A stretch of DNA of 64,000 nt, taken from Streptomyces sp. R44 (GTDB taxonomy: Bacteria > Actinomycetota > Actinomycetes > Streptomycetales > Streptomycetaceae). Position 1 is the stretch's first letter, and each line of letters begins with the position of its first letter. The translations under genes were made by a program, and so were the position numbers. The stretch lies in assembly GCF_041053105.1 (NCBI RefSeq), contig NZ_CP163444.1, positions 5,766,001-5,830,000 of the forward strand. The letters are read 5' to 3'. This document shows, piece after piece, positions 1 through 7,396 of this stretch. Below the pieces are notes generated by a model. It saw only the letters and a list, made by a program, of their open reading frames with translations, had not been told where the DNA came from and did no database searches.

Positions 1-208
1 TCACCTTGAGCCAGCTGTACGGCGCGGTCAGCCGGGCGCAGAGCGCACCGACGGAGGCCGCGTCGGGGGCCGGCAGCACGTGCCGTACGACGTGCCGGGG
101 CAGGCCGACGTCGATCCGGTAGCCCCAGGGCTCGGGGACGGCGGACGGCGTGCCCCGGGAGACGGTCCAGCCCGCCACCCAGGCATCGGTAATGGCTGAT
201 ATATCCAT
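1..208 (-). CDS. GNAT-like conserved protein, N-terminal part only
   Basis: This reverse-strand frame is open from an ATG at 208 to the left edge, giving 69 residues beginning MDISAITDAWVAGW. The segment has the pattern W-x-x-G-W-x-x-SRG-x-P followed by GYRIDVGLP and RHVL, which I associate with N-termini of small actinobacterial GNAT acetyltransferases. The acetyl-CoA-binding motif would lie outside the window, so the assignment rests on resemblance only. It is divergent from lon, and the 130-bp gap holds the HAIR element. An unrelated conserved hypothetical protein is possible. Confidence 0.5.
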   Translation of the reverse strand, partial: MDISAITDAWVAGWTVSRGTPSAVPEPWGYRIDVGLPRHVVRHVLPAPDAASVGALCARLTAPYSWLKV

Positions 209-297
209 GCAGGCATTACATCGGCTCCACGCGGATGCGTGCGAGGGTGATCGCTCAGAGCGAACGAACGTCCGGGAACATCCCCGGGCTCACCAGC

Positions 298-318
298 ATT
301 GAGTGCGTATAGCTCAAC
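298..318 (+). promoter_or_regulatory. HAIR-type HspR operator upstream of lon
   Basis: The sequence is TTGAG (299-303), nine bases, then CTCAA (313-317). This reproduces the invariant core of the HAIR element (CTTGAGT-N7-ACTCAAG) bound by the heat-shock repressor HspR. It ends about 22 bases before the lon start codon. HspR control of lon is known in Streptomyces lividans, so negative regulation relieved by heat is expected here; this is inferred from the match. Confidence 0.8.
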
Positions 319-339
319 TTGACTGCCGAAGGGGAGATC

Positions 340-2751
340 ATGGCTTCTGAGTCCATGGCGTCCGTGCCGCTCACTCTGCCTGTGCTGCCGCTCGACGACG
401 AGGTCGTGCTGCCCGGAATGGTGGTGCCGCTGGACCTGTCCGACACCGACGTACGGGCCGCCGTCGAGGCCGCCCAGGCCGCCGCGCGCACCGGAGCGGG
501 CAAGCCCCGCGTCCTGCTCGTGCCGCGGGTCGACGGAACCTACGCCGGCACCGGCGTCCTGGGCATCGTCGAGCAGGTCGGGCGCCTGTCCGACGGCGAT
601 CCCGGCGCCCTCATCCGCGGCCTCGGCCGCGTCCGCATCGGCGCCGGCACCACCGGCCCCGGCGCCGCCCTCTGGGTCGAGGGCAGCACCGTCGAGGAGA
701 CCCTGCCCGACCCGCTGCCCGGCTCCGTGACCGAACTGGTCAAGGAATACAAGGCGCTGGCCACCAGCTGGCTCAAGAAGCGCGGCGCCTGGCAGGTCGT
801 CGACCGCGTCCAGCAGATCGACGGCGTCGGCGCCCTCGCCGACAACTCCGGCTACTCGCCCTTCCTCAGCGTCGAGCAGAAGGTCGAACTCCTGGAGACC
901 GCCGACCCGGTCGCCCGCCTCAAGCTCGCCACCGCCCAGCTCCGCGAGCACCTCGCCGAGCAGGACGTCGCCGAGACCATCGCCAAGGACGTCCAGGAGG
1001 GCGTCGACAAGCAGCAGCGCGAGTTCCTGCTCCGCCGCCAGCTCGAAGCCGTCCGCAAGGAGCTCCGCGACCTCAACGGCGAGGCCGAGGGCGACGAGTC
1101 CGACGACTACCGCGCCCGCGTGGAGGCCGCCGACCTGCCCGAGAAGGTGCGGGAGGCCGCCCTCAAGGAGGTCGAGAAGCTGGAGCGGTCCAGCGACCAG
1201 TCCCCCGAGGGCTCCTGGATCCGCACCTGGCTCGACACCATCCTCGAACTGCCCTGGAACGAGCGGACCGAGGACGAGTACGACATCCGCGGCGCCCGCG
1301 CCGTCCTGGACGCCGAGCACGCCGGCCTCGACGACGTGAAGGAACGGATCACCGAGTACCTCGCGGTCCGCAAGCGGCGCTCCGACCGCGGCCTCGGCGT
1401 CGTCGGCGGCCGCCGCGGCGGCGCCGTCCTCGCCCTCGTCGGCCCGCCCGGCGTCGGCAAGACCTCCCTCGGCGAGTCCGTCGCCCACGCCATGGGCCGC
1501 CAGTTCGTCCGGGTCGCCCTCGGCGGCGTACGGGACGAGGCGGAGATCCGCGGCCACCGCAGGACGTACGTCGGCGCCCTGCCCGGCCGGATCGTCCGCG
1601 CCATCAAGGAGGCCGGGTCCATGAACCCGGTGGTCCTGCTCGACGAGATCGACAAGGTCGGCTCCGACTTCCGCGGCGACCCCGCGGCGGCGCTCCTCGA
1701 AGTCCTCGACCCCGCGCAGAACCACACCTTCCGCGACCACTACCTGGAGGTCGAACTCGACCTCTCCGACGTCGTCTTCCTGGCCACGGCCAACGTCCTC
1801 GAAGCCATCCCGGAGGCGCTCCTCGACCGCATGGAGCTGGTGCGCCTCGACGGCTACACGGAGGACGAGAAGGTCGTCATCGCCCGTGACCACCTGCTCC
1901 CGCGCCAGCTGGAGCGGGCCGGTCTGGAGCCGGGCGAGGTCGTCCTGGAGGAGCCGGCGCTGCGCAAGCTGGCCGGCGAGTACACCCGCGAGGCCGGCGT
2001 CCGCACCCTGGAGCGGTCGATCGCCCGGCTGCTCCGCAAGGTCGCGGCCCAGCACGAACTGGGCGACCGCGAGCTGCCGTTCGCCATCGGCCCGGAGGAC
2101 CTGCGGGAGCTGATCGGGCGTCCGCACCACGTGCCGGAGTCGGCCCAGGACCCGGCGGAGCGGCGGACGGCCGTGCCCGGTGTCGCCACCGGACTCGCCG
2201 TGACCGGCGCGGGCGGTGACGTCCTCTTCGTGGAGGCCTCCCTCGCCGACCCGGAGACGGGCGCCGCCGGTCTGACCCTCACCGGTCAGCTGGGCGACGT
2301 GATGAAGGAGTCGGCGCAGATCGCGCTCTCCTTCCTCCGCTCGCACGGCGCGGAGCTGGAACTGCCCGTCACCGGCCTCAAGGACCGTGGCGTGCACATC
2401 CACTTCCCGGCGGGCGCGGTGCCCAAGGACGGGCCGAGCGCGGGCGTCACCATGACGACCGCCCTCGCCTCCCTGCTGAGCGGCCGGCTCGTCCGTACGG
2501 ACGTGGCCATGACCGGCGAGGTCTCCCTCACCGGCCGGGTGCTGCCGATCGGCGGCGTGAAGCAGAAGCTCCTCGCCGCGCACCGGGCGGGCATCACGAC
2601 CGTCGTGATCCCCAAGCGGAACGAGGCCGACCTGGACGACGTCCCGGCCGAGATCCTGGAGAAGCTGGAGGTCCACCCGGTGACGGACGTCCGCCAGGTC
2701 CTGGAGATCGCCCTGGCGCCGGCGGTGGTGCCGGTGGACGTGGCCGCGTAA
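340..2751 (+). CDS. lon: ATP-dependent protease La (Lon)
   Basis: Lon is a cytoplasmic AAA+ serine protease that unfolds and degrades misfolded and selected regulatory proteins. The 803-residue product has the N-terminal substrate-binding (LAN) domain, a coiled linker rich in Glu and Arg, and an AAA+ module with Walker A GPPGVGKT at residues 368-375 and Walker B LLDEID around 433-438. The C-terminal protease domain has the Ser-Lys dyad: Ser700 in KDGPSAGV and Lys743 in GGVKQKLL. The ATG at 340 is chosen because AAGGGG lies 5 bases upstream; an in-frame TTG at 319 would overlap the HAIR operator and has no better ribosome site. Length and motifs indicate an intact LonA. It is monocistronic, with a strong hairpin after the stop. 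Confidence 0.97.
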   Translation: MASESMASVPLTLPVLPLDDEVVLPGMVVPLDLSDTDVRAAVEAAQAAARTGAGKPRVLLVPRVDGTYAGTGVLGIVEQVGRLSDGDPGALIRGLGRVRIGAGTTGPGAALWVEGSTVEETLPDPLPGSVTELVKEYKALATSWLKKRGAWQVVDRVQQIDGVGALADNSGYSPFLSVEQKVELLETADPVARLKLATAQLREHLAEQDVAETIAKDVQEGVDKQQREFLLRRQLEAVRKELRDLNGEAEGDESDDYRARVEAADLPEKVREAALKEVEKLERSSDQSPEGSWIRTWLDTILELPWNERTEDEYDIRGARAVLDAEHAGLDDVKERITEYLAVRKRRSDRGLGVVGGRRGGAVLALVGPPGVGKTSLGESVAHAMGRQFVRVALGGVRDEAEIRGHRRTYVGALPGRIVRAIKEAGSMNPVVLLDEIDKVGSDFRGDPAAALLEVLDPAQNHTFRDHYLEVELDLSDVVFLATANVLEAIPEALLDRMELVRLDGYTEDEKVVIARDHLLPRQLERAGLEPGEVVLEEPALRKLAGEYTREAGVRTLERSIARLLRKVAAQHELGDRELPFAIGPEDLRELIGRPHHVPESAQDPAERRTAVPGVATGLAVTGAGGDVLFVEASLADPETGAAGLTLTGQLGDVMKESAQIALSFLRSHGAELELPVTGLKDRGVHIHFPAGAVPKDGPSAGVTMTTALASLLSGRLVRTDVAMTGEVSLTGRVLPIGGVKQKLLAAHRAGITTVVIPKRNEADLDDVPAEILEKLEVHPVTDVRQVLEIALAPAVVPVDVAA

Positions 2752-2761
2752 CTCCCCTTCC

Positions 2762-2799
2762 GCCGGAGCGGGGTGCCGATCCCGGCACCCCGCTCCGGC
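2762..2799 (+). terminator. Hairpin terminator after lon
   Basis: A perfect 17-bp stem (2762-2778 with 2783-2799) with a four-base loop follows the lon stop by 10 bases. There is no T-run, as is usual for Streptomyces terminators. Confidence 0.8.
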
Positions 2800-2851
2800 A
2801 TACCCGGATCTCGTTACCCGGATGTCGGTCCGGGCTGGCATGCTCGTACGC

Positions 2852-3445
2852 ATGAACGACGACGCCTTCTGGGCTCTCATCGACGAGTTGGGCCGCCGCC
2901 CCGGTGACCGGGACGAGCGCCTCGAATGGCTCCGGACGGAGCTGATACGGCGTCCGGCGGCCGAGAGCGTGGAGTTCCAGGTGCACCTGGAGAGGGCGAC
3001 CGAGCGCGCCGACACGCGCGCGGTGTGGACGGCGGCCGACCGGATCGAGGGCGGCGACTGCACGGACGACGGCTTCCACTACTTCACGCTCTGGCTGGTG
3101 GGCCAGGGACGCAAGGTGTACGAGTCGGTCCTCGCCGACCCGGACGCGCTGGCCGACGTGCCCGGGGTACGGGCCCTGGTGGGCCGGCACCACGATCAGT
3201 GGGACGACGACGAGTGGCCCGAGTGGGAGGAGCTCGACTACGTCGCCCAGGACGCCTGGGACGAGCTGACGGGCCAGGAGGGCGACGACGGCGAGGAGTT
3301 CCTCGACGCCGTCGAGGAGGCGGAGGACGCCGCGGAGGCGGCGGGGGAGTGGGAAGAGGACGAGGAGCCCCGGGAGTCTCGGCCGGAGGGGTTGGCGATA
3401 CCCCGGCTCACCGCCCTCTTCCCGCCCGCTGCCTCCGGCGTCTAG
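2852..3445 (+). CDS. DUF4240 domain protein
   Basis: The 197-residue soluble protein begins MNDDAFWALIDELG, the typical opening of the DUF4240 family, whose function is unknown. The N-terminal 110 residues hold the conserved domain with GFHYFTLWLVGQG. A very acidic segment (runs of Asp, Glu and Trp, about residues 115-170) follows, then a short hydrophobic tail. There is no signal peptide or membrane segment. An in-frame ATG at 2822 would add ten residues but lies close to the lon terminator; 2852 fits the family start better. It is tail-to-tail with the chitin oxidase gene and shares a bidirectional hairpin with it. Confidence 0.8.
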   Translation: MNDDAFWALIDELGRRPGDRDERLEWLRTELIRRPAAESVEFQVHLERATERADTRAVWTAADRIEGGDCTDDGFHYFTLWLVGQGRKVYESVLADPDALADVPGVRALVGRHHDQWDDDEWPEWEELDYVAQDAWDELTGQEGDDGEEFLDAVEEAEDAAEAAGEWEEDEEPRESRPEGLAIPRLTALFPPAASGV

Positions 3446-3451
3446 GTGCTG

Positions 3452-3480
3452 CCGCCCAGCTGCCTCCGGCGACTGGGCGG
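3452..3480. terminator. Bidirectional terminator between convergent genes
   Basis: An 8-bp inverted repeat (CCGCCCAG at 3452, CTGGGCGG ending 3480) with a 13-base loop lies between the stops of the DUF4240 gene and the AA10 gene. Confidence 0.6.
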
Positions 3481-3486
3481 TTCGGC

Positions 3487-4374
3487 CTAGGACGCGGAGG
3501 AGTTGCGGCGGCGGCCGAGCAACAGACTGCCCGCGGCGAAGGCGGCGAGGGCGCCCGCGCCCGTGAGGGCCATCGGGAGCGGAGAGGAGGGGGCCTCGGC
3601 CGCCTCGGCGGAGAGGGCCGGAGGCTGCTCGTCGCCGCCGTGGCCCGCGTGGCTCACGGTGGAGAGCGAGGCGCCCGCCGCGATCTTCGCCTCCGTCGGG
3701 GCCTGCGGCTGCGTCTGGGCCGTCGCCGTCGTGGCCGTGCCGCCGAAGGTGACGTCCGAGCAGCTGTAGAAGGCCTCGGGGCTGTCGTTGCGCTGCCAGA
3801 TCTTGTAGACGATGTGGCGGCCGGTGCGGGCCGGCAGGTTGCCCGTGAAGGTGTAGAAGCCGTCCGTCGCCGTGCGGGTCGTGTTGTAGACGGCGACCGG
3901 GGTCGGGTCCAGGTCCGACCACTTCAGGGGCCGGGTCGGGTCGAAGCCCGCCTTGGTGAGGTAGACCGTCATCGTGCCCGAGTGCGGGGCCGTCACCCGG
4001 ACCTTGAAGTCGAAGGAGCCGGCGGCGACGGCGGTCGAGGGCCAGTCGGTGCGCGCCCAGTCCAGGGCCCGGTACTTCTCGCGGTTGGCCGAGCAGAGCT
4101 TGCCGTCCGGGATGAGGGCCTGGTGCTGCCCCGCGGCGTTGGCGATGTTGACCTCGTTCCAGTCGTAGAGCGGCTGGGTGCCGGAGTCGGCGACGAGGTC
4201 CTTGCACACCTGCGACTTGGGCGTCTCGGGGCCCTCGGCGTAACAGGCCGCCACCCGGCTCACGGGGTTGAAGACGGCCCCGTGGGCACCGGCCGCGGCG
4301 GGGGTGAGACCGACGAGGGCGGCGGCCGACAGGGCGGAGGCGGCGACGGCGGTGGTGCGGCGGTAGGAGGGCAT
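3487..4374 (-). CDS. AA10 lytic polysaccharide monooxygenase (chitin-active type), C-terminally anchored
   Basis: This secreted copper enzyme cleaves crystalline chitin or cellulose oxidatively. The 295-residue precursor has a signal peptide ending AAAGA, so the mature protein starts with His31 (HGAV), the first ligand of the copper histidine brace. The second ligand is His131 in APHSGTM. Phe in YSCSDVTF near the domain end fits the axial position. A Thr/Ala-rich linker follows (about 215-265). The C-terminus is MALTGAG, a hydrophobic helix and RRR, which resembles an LAxTG sortase signal with Met at the first position. The start is ATG at 4374 with GGAGG nearby. A DasR-like operator about 95 bp upstream suggests control by N-acetylglucosamine. 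It is followed downstream by its own terminator hairpin. Confidence 0.93.
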   Translation of the reverse strand: MPSYRRTTAVAASALSAAALVGLTPAAAGAHGAVFNPVSRVAACYAEGPETPKSQVCKDLVADSGTQPLYDWNEVNIANAAGQHQALIPDGKLCSANREKYRALDWARTDWPSTAVAAGSFDFKVRVTAPHSGTMTVYLTKAGFDPTRPLKWSDLDPTPVAVYNTTRTATDGFYTFTGNLPARTGRHIVYKIWQRNDSPEAFYSCSDVTFGGTATTATAQTQPQAPTEAKIAAGASLSTVSHAGHGGDEQPPALSAEAAEAPSSPLPMALTGAGALAAFAAGSLLLGRRRNSSAS

Positions 4375-4468
4375 GCGGGGGCTCTCTCTCGTGCGTGGGG
4401 GAGTACGGAACGAGCAACGCGCGCGGGACGCACGGGAGTTGGAACCCGGCGACCGCCGTAGAGCCTCG

Positions 4469-4486
4469 CATTGGTCCATACCAATG
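4469..4486. promoter_or_regulatory. DasR-responsive element (dre)-like palindrome
   Basis: CATTGGT, CCAT, ACCAATG forms a 7-bp perfect inverted repeat. Its centre TGGTCCATACCA matches the dre core TGGTCTAGACCA at 10 of 12 positions. DasR represses chitinolytic genes in Streptomyces. The position about 95 bp upstream of the AA10 start is suitable for promoter control. Confidence 0.7.
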
Positions 4487-4560
4487 GGCAAGGGGGCGGG
4501 TGGAAAAAGCCGAAGCGGCCCCCCGGGGGTGCCGCGCACCCGGGAGGCCGCCGTGGAGCG

Positions 4561-4649
4561 GAGAGGGAGCGGGACCGGCCGTCGCCGGCGCCCGCGCGGA
4601 GAGGGAGCGGGGCCGGCCGTTCGCCGGCGCCCGCGGAGAGGGCGCGGGG
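4561..4649. repeat. 38-bp tandem repeat (about 2.4 copies)
   Basis: Two near-identical units (4561-4598 and 4599-4635) start GAGAGGGAGCGGG and end in CGCCGGCGCCCGCG; a third partial copy starts at 4636. They abut the stop codon of the GH25 gene. The GGCCGGC and GCCGGCGC parts are self-complementary and may fold in the 3' end of that transcript. Confidence 0.75.
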
Positions 4650-5489
4650 TCAGCCGTTCGCGAGCGCCTGCACGCGCGAGTAGTCCCCGTTGAAGTGGTT
4701 GTGGTCGCCGACCGTCGGGCCGGAGGAGGTGTACTGCCAGATCGTGTAGTACGGCCAACCGGCGGGGAGTTCGCCGACCTCGGAGGCGTACCGCGCGATC
4801 CACAGCGGGTTGGTGGAGGAGAAGGCCGCGGAGTTGCCGGTGCACTGCTTCCACCAGCTCGTGGCCGTGTAGATCACCGGGTCGCGGCCCGTCCGGTACT
4901 TGTACCGGTTCACGAAGTCCTGGATCCAGGCGACCATGCCGGACGCCGTCTTGCCGTAGCAGGTCGCGCCGTACGGGTTCCACTCGATGTCCAGCACGCC
5001 CGGCAGGGTCCTGCCGTCCCCCGACCAGCCGCCGCCGTTGTTGACGAAGTAGTCGGCCTGGGCCGCTCCGCTCGTCGTGTCCGGGGTGGCGAAGTGGTAG
5101 GTGCCGCGGATCATGCCGACGTTGTAGGAGCCGTTGTACTGCTGGGTGAAGTACGTGTTCTTGTAGTACGTGCCTTCCGTCGCCTTGACGTAGGCCCACT
5201 TGACCCCGCTGTTCCACAGCGTGGACCAGGCCACGTTGCCGTTGTGGCTGGAGACGTCCACGCCTTCCGTCTGCGCGGCCAGGACCGAGACGCCGCCGGG
5301 CTTGGCGCCCTGGCCGTCGTGCGCGATCACGCCCATGCCCATGTAGGCGGAGCCGCGCGCGGGGACCGCCTGCCGGGCGCCGGGGTCCTGGGCCGCGGTG
5401 GCGGTGCCGGAGAGGCCGAGGGGGAGGAGGAGGGCCAGGGCCGCGAGGGCGGCGCCGGCGAGGGTCGTTCCGGATCTGTGCACACGCAT
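4650..5489 (-). CDS. Secreted GH25 muramidase (lysozyme)
   Basis: This glycoside hydrolase family 25 enzyme hydrolyses the MurNAc-GlcNAc bond of peptidoglycan outside the cell. The 279-residue precursor has a signal peptide (MRVHRSG, hydrophobic core, ATAA around residue 33). The catalytic domain starts at EGVDVSSHNG with Asp78 and carries the DxE pair Asp167 and Glu169 in LDIEWNP. The C-terminal motifs PLWIARY and IWQYTSSG are typical. No wall-binding repeats are present, so this is a single-domain enzyme. ATG at 5489 is preferred to the upstream ATG at 5564 because the signal peptide begins there. A tandem repeat lies directly after the stop. It is divergent from the MarR gene across 236 bp. 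Confidence 0.93.
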   Translation of the reverse strand: MRVHRSGTTLAGAALAALALLLPLGLSGTATAAQDPGARQAVPARGSAYMGMGVIAHDGQGAKPGGVSVLAAQTEGVDVSSHNGNVAWSTLWNSGVKWAYVKATEGTYYKNTYFTQQYNGSYNVGMIRGTYHFATPDTTSGAAQADYFVNNGGGWSGDGRTLPGVLDIEWNPYGATCYGKTASGMVAWIQDFVNRYKYRTGRDPVIYTATSWWKQCTGNSAAFSSTNPLWIARYASEVGELPAGWPYYTIWQYTSSGPTVGDHNHFNGDYSRVQALANG

Positions 5490-5725
5490 TGCGTGCCTCC
5501 GAAAGGCTCGGTGGGGGAGCGGTGGCGGCAGGCATGGCGACGAGTCCTGGAATGGACATGTCATTCAGGGCTGCCGGAGAAGACGCTACGCACGTAGACC
5601 CGCCCGGCGGAAGGGGGCCTGGTTGCCGCCGTTGGTCTACGCCTGCGAAATACTGAAGGAGCTGCGGCGATGGACGCCCCGGCAAGAAACTTTCAGCGAC
5701 CGGAAAGCGCGCGGGAGGTGCTGAC

Positions 5726-6208
5726 GTGCACGGAAGCGGTACGGGAAATGAAGGCCGGGCCACCGCCGGAGGTGGTGTGGACCAGGAATTCCTCGCACTC
5801 GAACGGGAACTGGCGGTCTTCCTCCGCCGCGCCCGCGCCCAGTCCGGCGAGATGGCCCGCGAGGTCCACCCCGAACTGGAGCCCGCCGCCTACGGGCTCT
5901 TCGTACGCCTCGACGACGCCGGACCCCAGCGGGCCACCGAACTCGCCGGGTACTTCGGCGTCGGCAAGGCCACCATGAGCCGCCAGCTCCGCGCCCTGGA
6001 GGACCTCGGGCTCGTGGCCCGCGACCCCGACCCGGCCGACGGCCGCGCCTCGCTCGTCCGCCTCACCGAGGAGGGCCGCAGCCGCTTCCGCAGCGTCCGC
6101 GACGCCCGGCGCGAACGCTACGTCCGCAAACTCGCCGACTGGGACCGCGCCGAGGTCGCCGAACTCGCCCGGCTCCTGAACCACTTCAACGTCCGCTCGG
6201 AGGGCTGA
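5726..6208 (+). CDS. MarR family transcriptional regulator
   Basis: The 160-residue winged-helix regulator has the MarR layout: an N-terminal helix (FLALERELAVFLRRAR), the DNA-binding helices RATELAGYFGVGKATMSRQLRALEDLG, and the wing with DPADGRASLVRLTEEG. A C-terminal dimerisation helix follows. The start is GTG at 5726, set by GGAGG seven bases upstream. The divergent lysozyme gene or an efflux function elsewhere could be its target; no ligand can be read from the sequence. An imperfect inverted segment (GAAACTTTC and GGAAAG) just upstream may be its own operator. Confidence 0.9.
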   Translation: MHGSGTGNEGRATAGGGVDQEFLALERELAVFLRRARAQSGEMAREVHPELEPAAYGLFVRLDDAGPQRATELAGYFGVGKATMSRQLRALEDLGLVARDPDPADGRASLVRLTEEGRSRFRSVRDARRERYVRKLADWDRAEVAELARLLNHFNVRSEG

Positions 6209-6233
6209 CCGCCGGGCCGGGGATCCAGCGGGA

Positions 6234-7025
6234 TCAGTGGTCCGAAAGCTCCGCGTACACCGCCGTCGCGTCGTCGTGGAGCTTCCAGCGGCGCACCCCG
6301 CCGGCCCGCGCGTCGGCCGCCTCCAGGGCCCGCACCCGGCGCAGCAGCCCCGCCGGGCCCTCCTTGCGCAGGACACCGAAGCAGTCCGCCCAGTCGCCCT
6401 CGCCGAACAGCTCCACCCAGCGGCTCGCCCCGTCCGTGAGCGCCCCCAGGGCCCGCACCTCCGCCCGCGGGGTCGTCCCGGCCACCGCCCGCTCCGCGAC
6501 CGCCGGGTCCGCCGCGGCGGTGAAGAAGCCGCCCTCCCGGTTCCGCAGCCGGTCCGTGGCGGCCAGGGACCGCCGCACCTCGTCCGGCACCCGGTCGAGC
6601 CGGTCGTCGAGCACGGCCCGCACCGCCCCGTCCGGCGCCTCCAGGAGGAGGACGGAGTCGGAGAGGACGAGGTGCTCGACCGACTCCTCGTCCCAGCGGG
6701 CGAGCACCACGGTCGCCTGCGGCGTTCGCACGTGAGAAAGGTCACAGGTGTCGCGGTGGGCGTCCGCGGTGCGCCGGATTGCCAGCGAAAGGATCTCGGA
6801 CAGGGGCATGTCCCGGCGGGAACCGGACAGTTCGGTCAAAGCCCCGCCCAGTCGCGCGGTGAACCACGGGACCGTGTGCACACAACCGTCATCACCGGGG
6901 GGAGGCGTGACGCCGTCGAGCAGCACGACCGTCCCCCCGCTCCCCGACGCGGGCAGAGCGGCGGCCACCCAGTCCTCGTTGGGGCGTTCGGGGCTGCCGG
7001 GGAGGGAGGCGACTTCGCTGCGCAT
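6234..7025 (-). CDS. PP2C-like phosphatase domain protein
   Basis: The 263-residue cytoplasmic protein has traits of the metal-dependent PP2C fold: PNEDWV near residue 16, VVLLDGVT near residue 38 and a final HDDATAVYAEL, which supply acidic metal ligands. Sequence between these motifs is divergent from classical PPM enzymes, so activity is uncertain. The start at 7025 gives MRSEVASLPG, the usual N-terminus of these Streptomyces proteins. It is convergent with the MarR gene, with only 25 bp between stops. Substrate and pathway are unknown. Confidence 0.75.
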   Translation of the reverse strand: MRSEVASLPGSPERPNEDWVAAALPASGSGGTVVLLDGVTPPPGDDGCVHTVPWFTARLGGALTELSGSRRDMPLSEILSLAIRRTADAHRDTCDLSHVRTPQATVVLARWDEESVEHLVLSDSVLLLEAPDGAVRAVLDDRLDRVPDEVRRSLAATDRLRNREGGFFTAAADPAVAERAVAGTTPRAEVRALGALTDGASRWVELFGEGDWADCFGVLRKEGPAGLLRRVRALEAADARAGGVRRWKLHDDATAVYAELSDH

Positions 7026-7396
7026 GCCCTCCAGTGTGCCCGCGCCCGCGCAATTCCCGGGGAACTCCTTCACGGGACCTGCAAATGACCGGAAATGGCC
7101 TGTACCAACCCGGCAGAAGCGGCGCGAGAGGCGGAACGGCCACCTCCGGCGAGCTGCGGGCGGGCATCCTGCCAAAGCCCGCCCGGAAGATCCAACCGGC
7201 GCCCCGCAAAGGCCCCCGACGCGCGCCGCCGGAAGTTGTTCGCCAACTACCGAGTGTTGTTCACTCGTTCGGGTGGCGGAGCGGCCGATGCCCGTCCCCT
7301 TGCCGGAAGCGCTGGAATGGTCGGAAGCCGTACCAGGGGTGGGGGCGCTCCATGTGACCGGCCGTCACCTCTGCTTCATCGGCGGACGAATCAAGA
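7026..7396. promoter_or_regulatory. 371-bp divergent intergenic region before the conservon
   Basis: No convincing gene is seen. The region must hold promoters for the PP2C-like gene and for the conservon. CGAGTG-TTGTT-CACTCG at 7251-7267 is a perfect 6-bp inverted repeat and may be an operator. A nearby AGTT-GTTCGCC-AACT at about 7234-7248 is a second small palindrome. Confidence 0.45.

Noticed and set aside
28..3063. Very long open frame on the minus strand opposite lon, and many similar frames opposite other genes
   Set aside because: High GC at third codon positions keeps antisense frames open; the translations are Gly/Arg/Ala/Val-rich with no domain, and lon on the plus strand explains the DNA.
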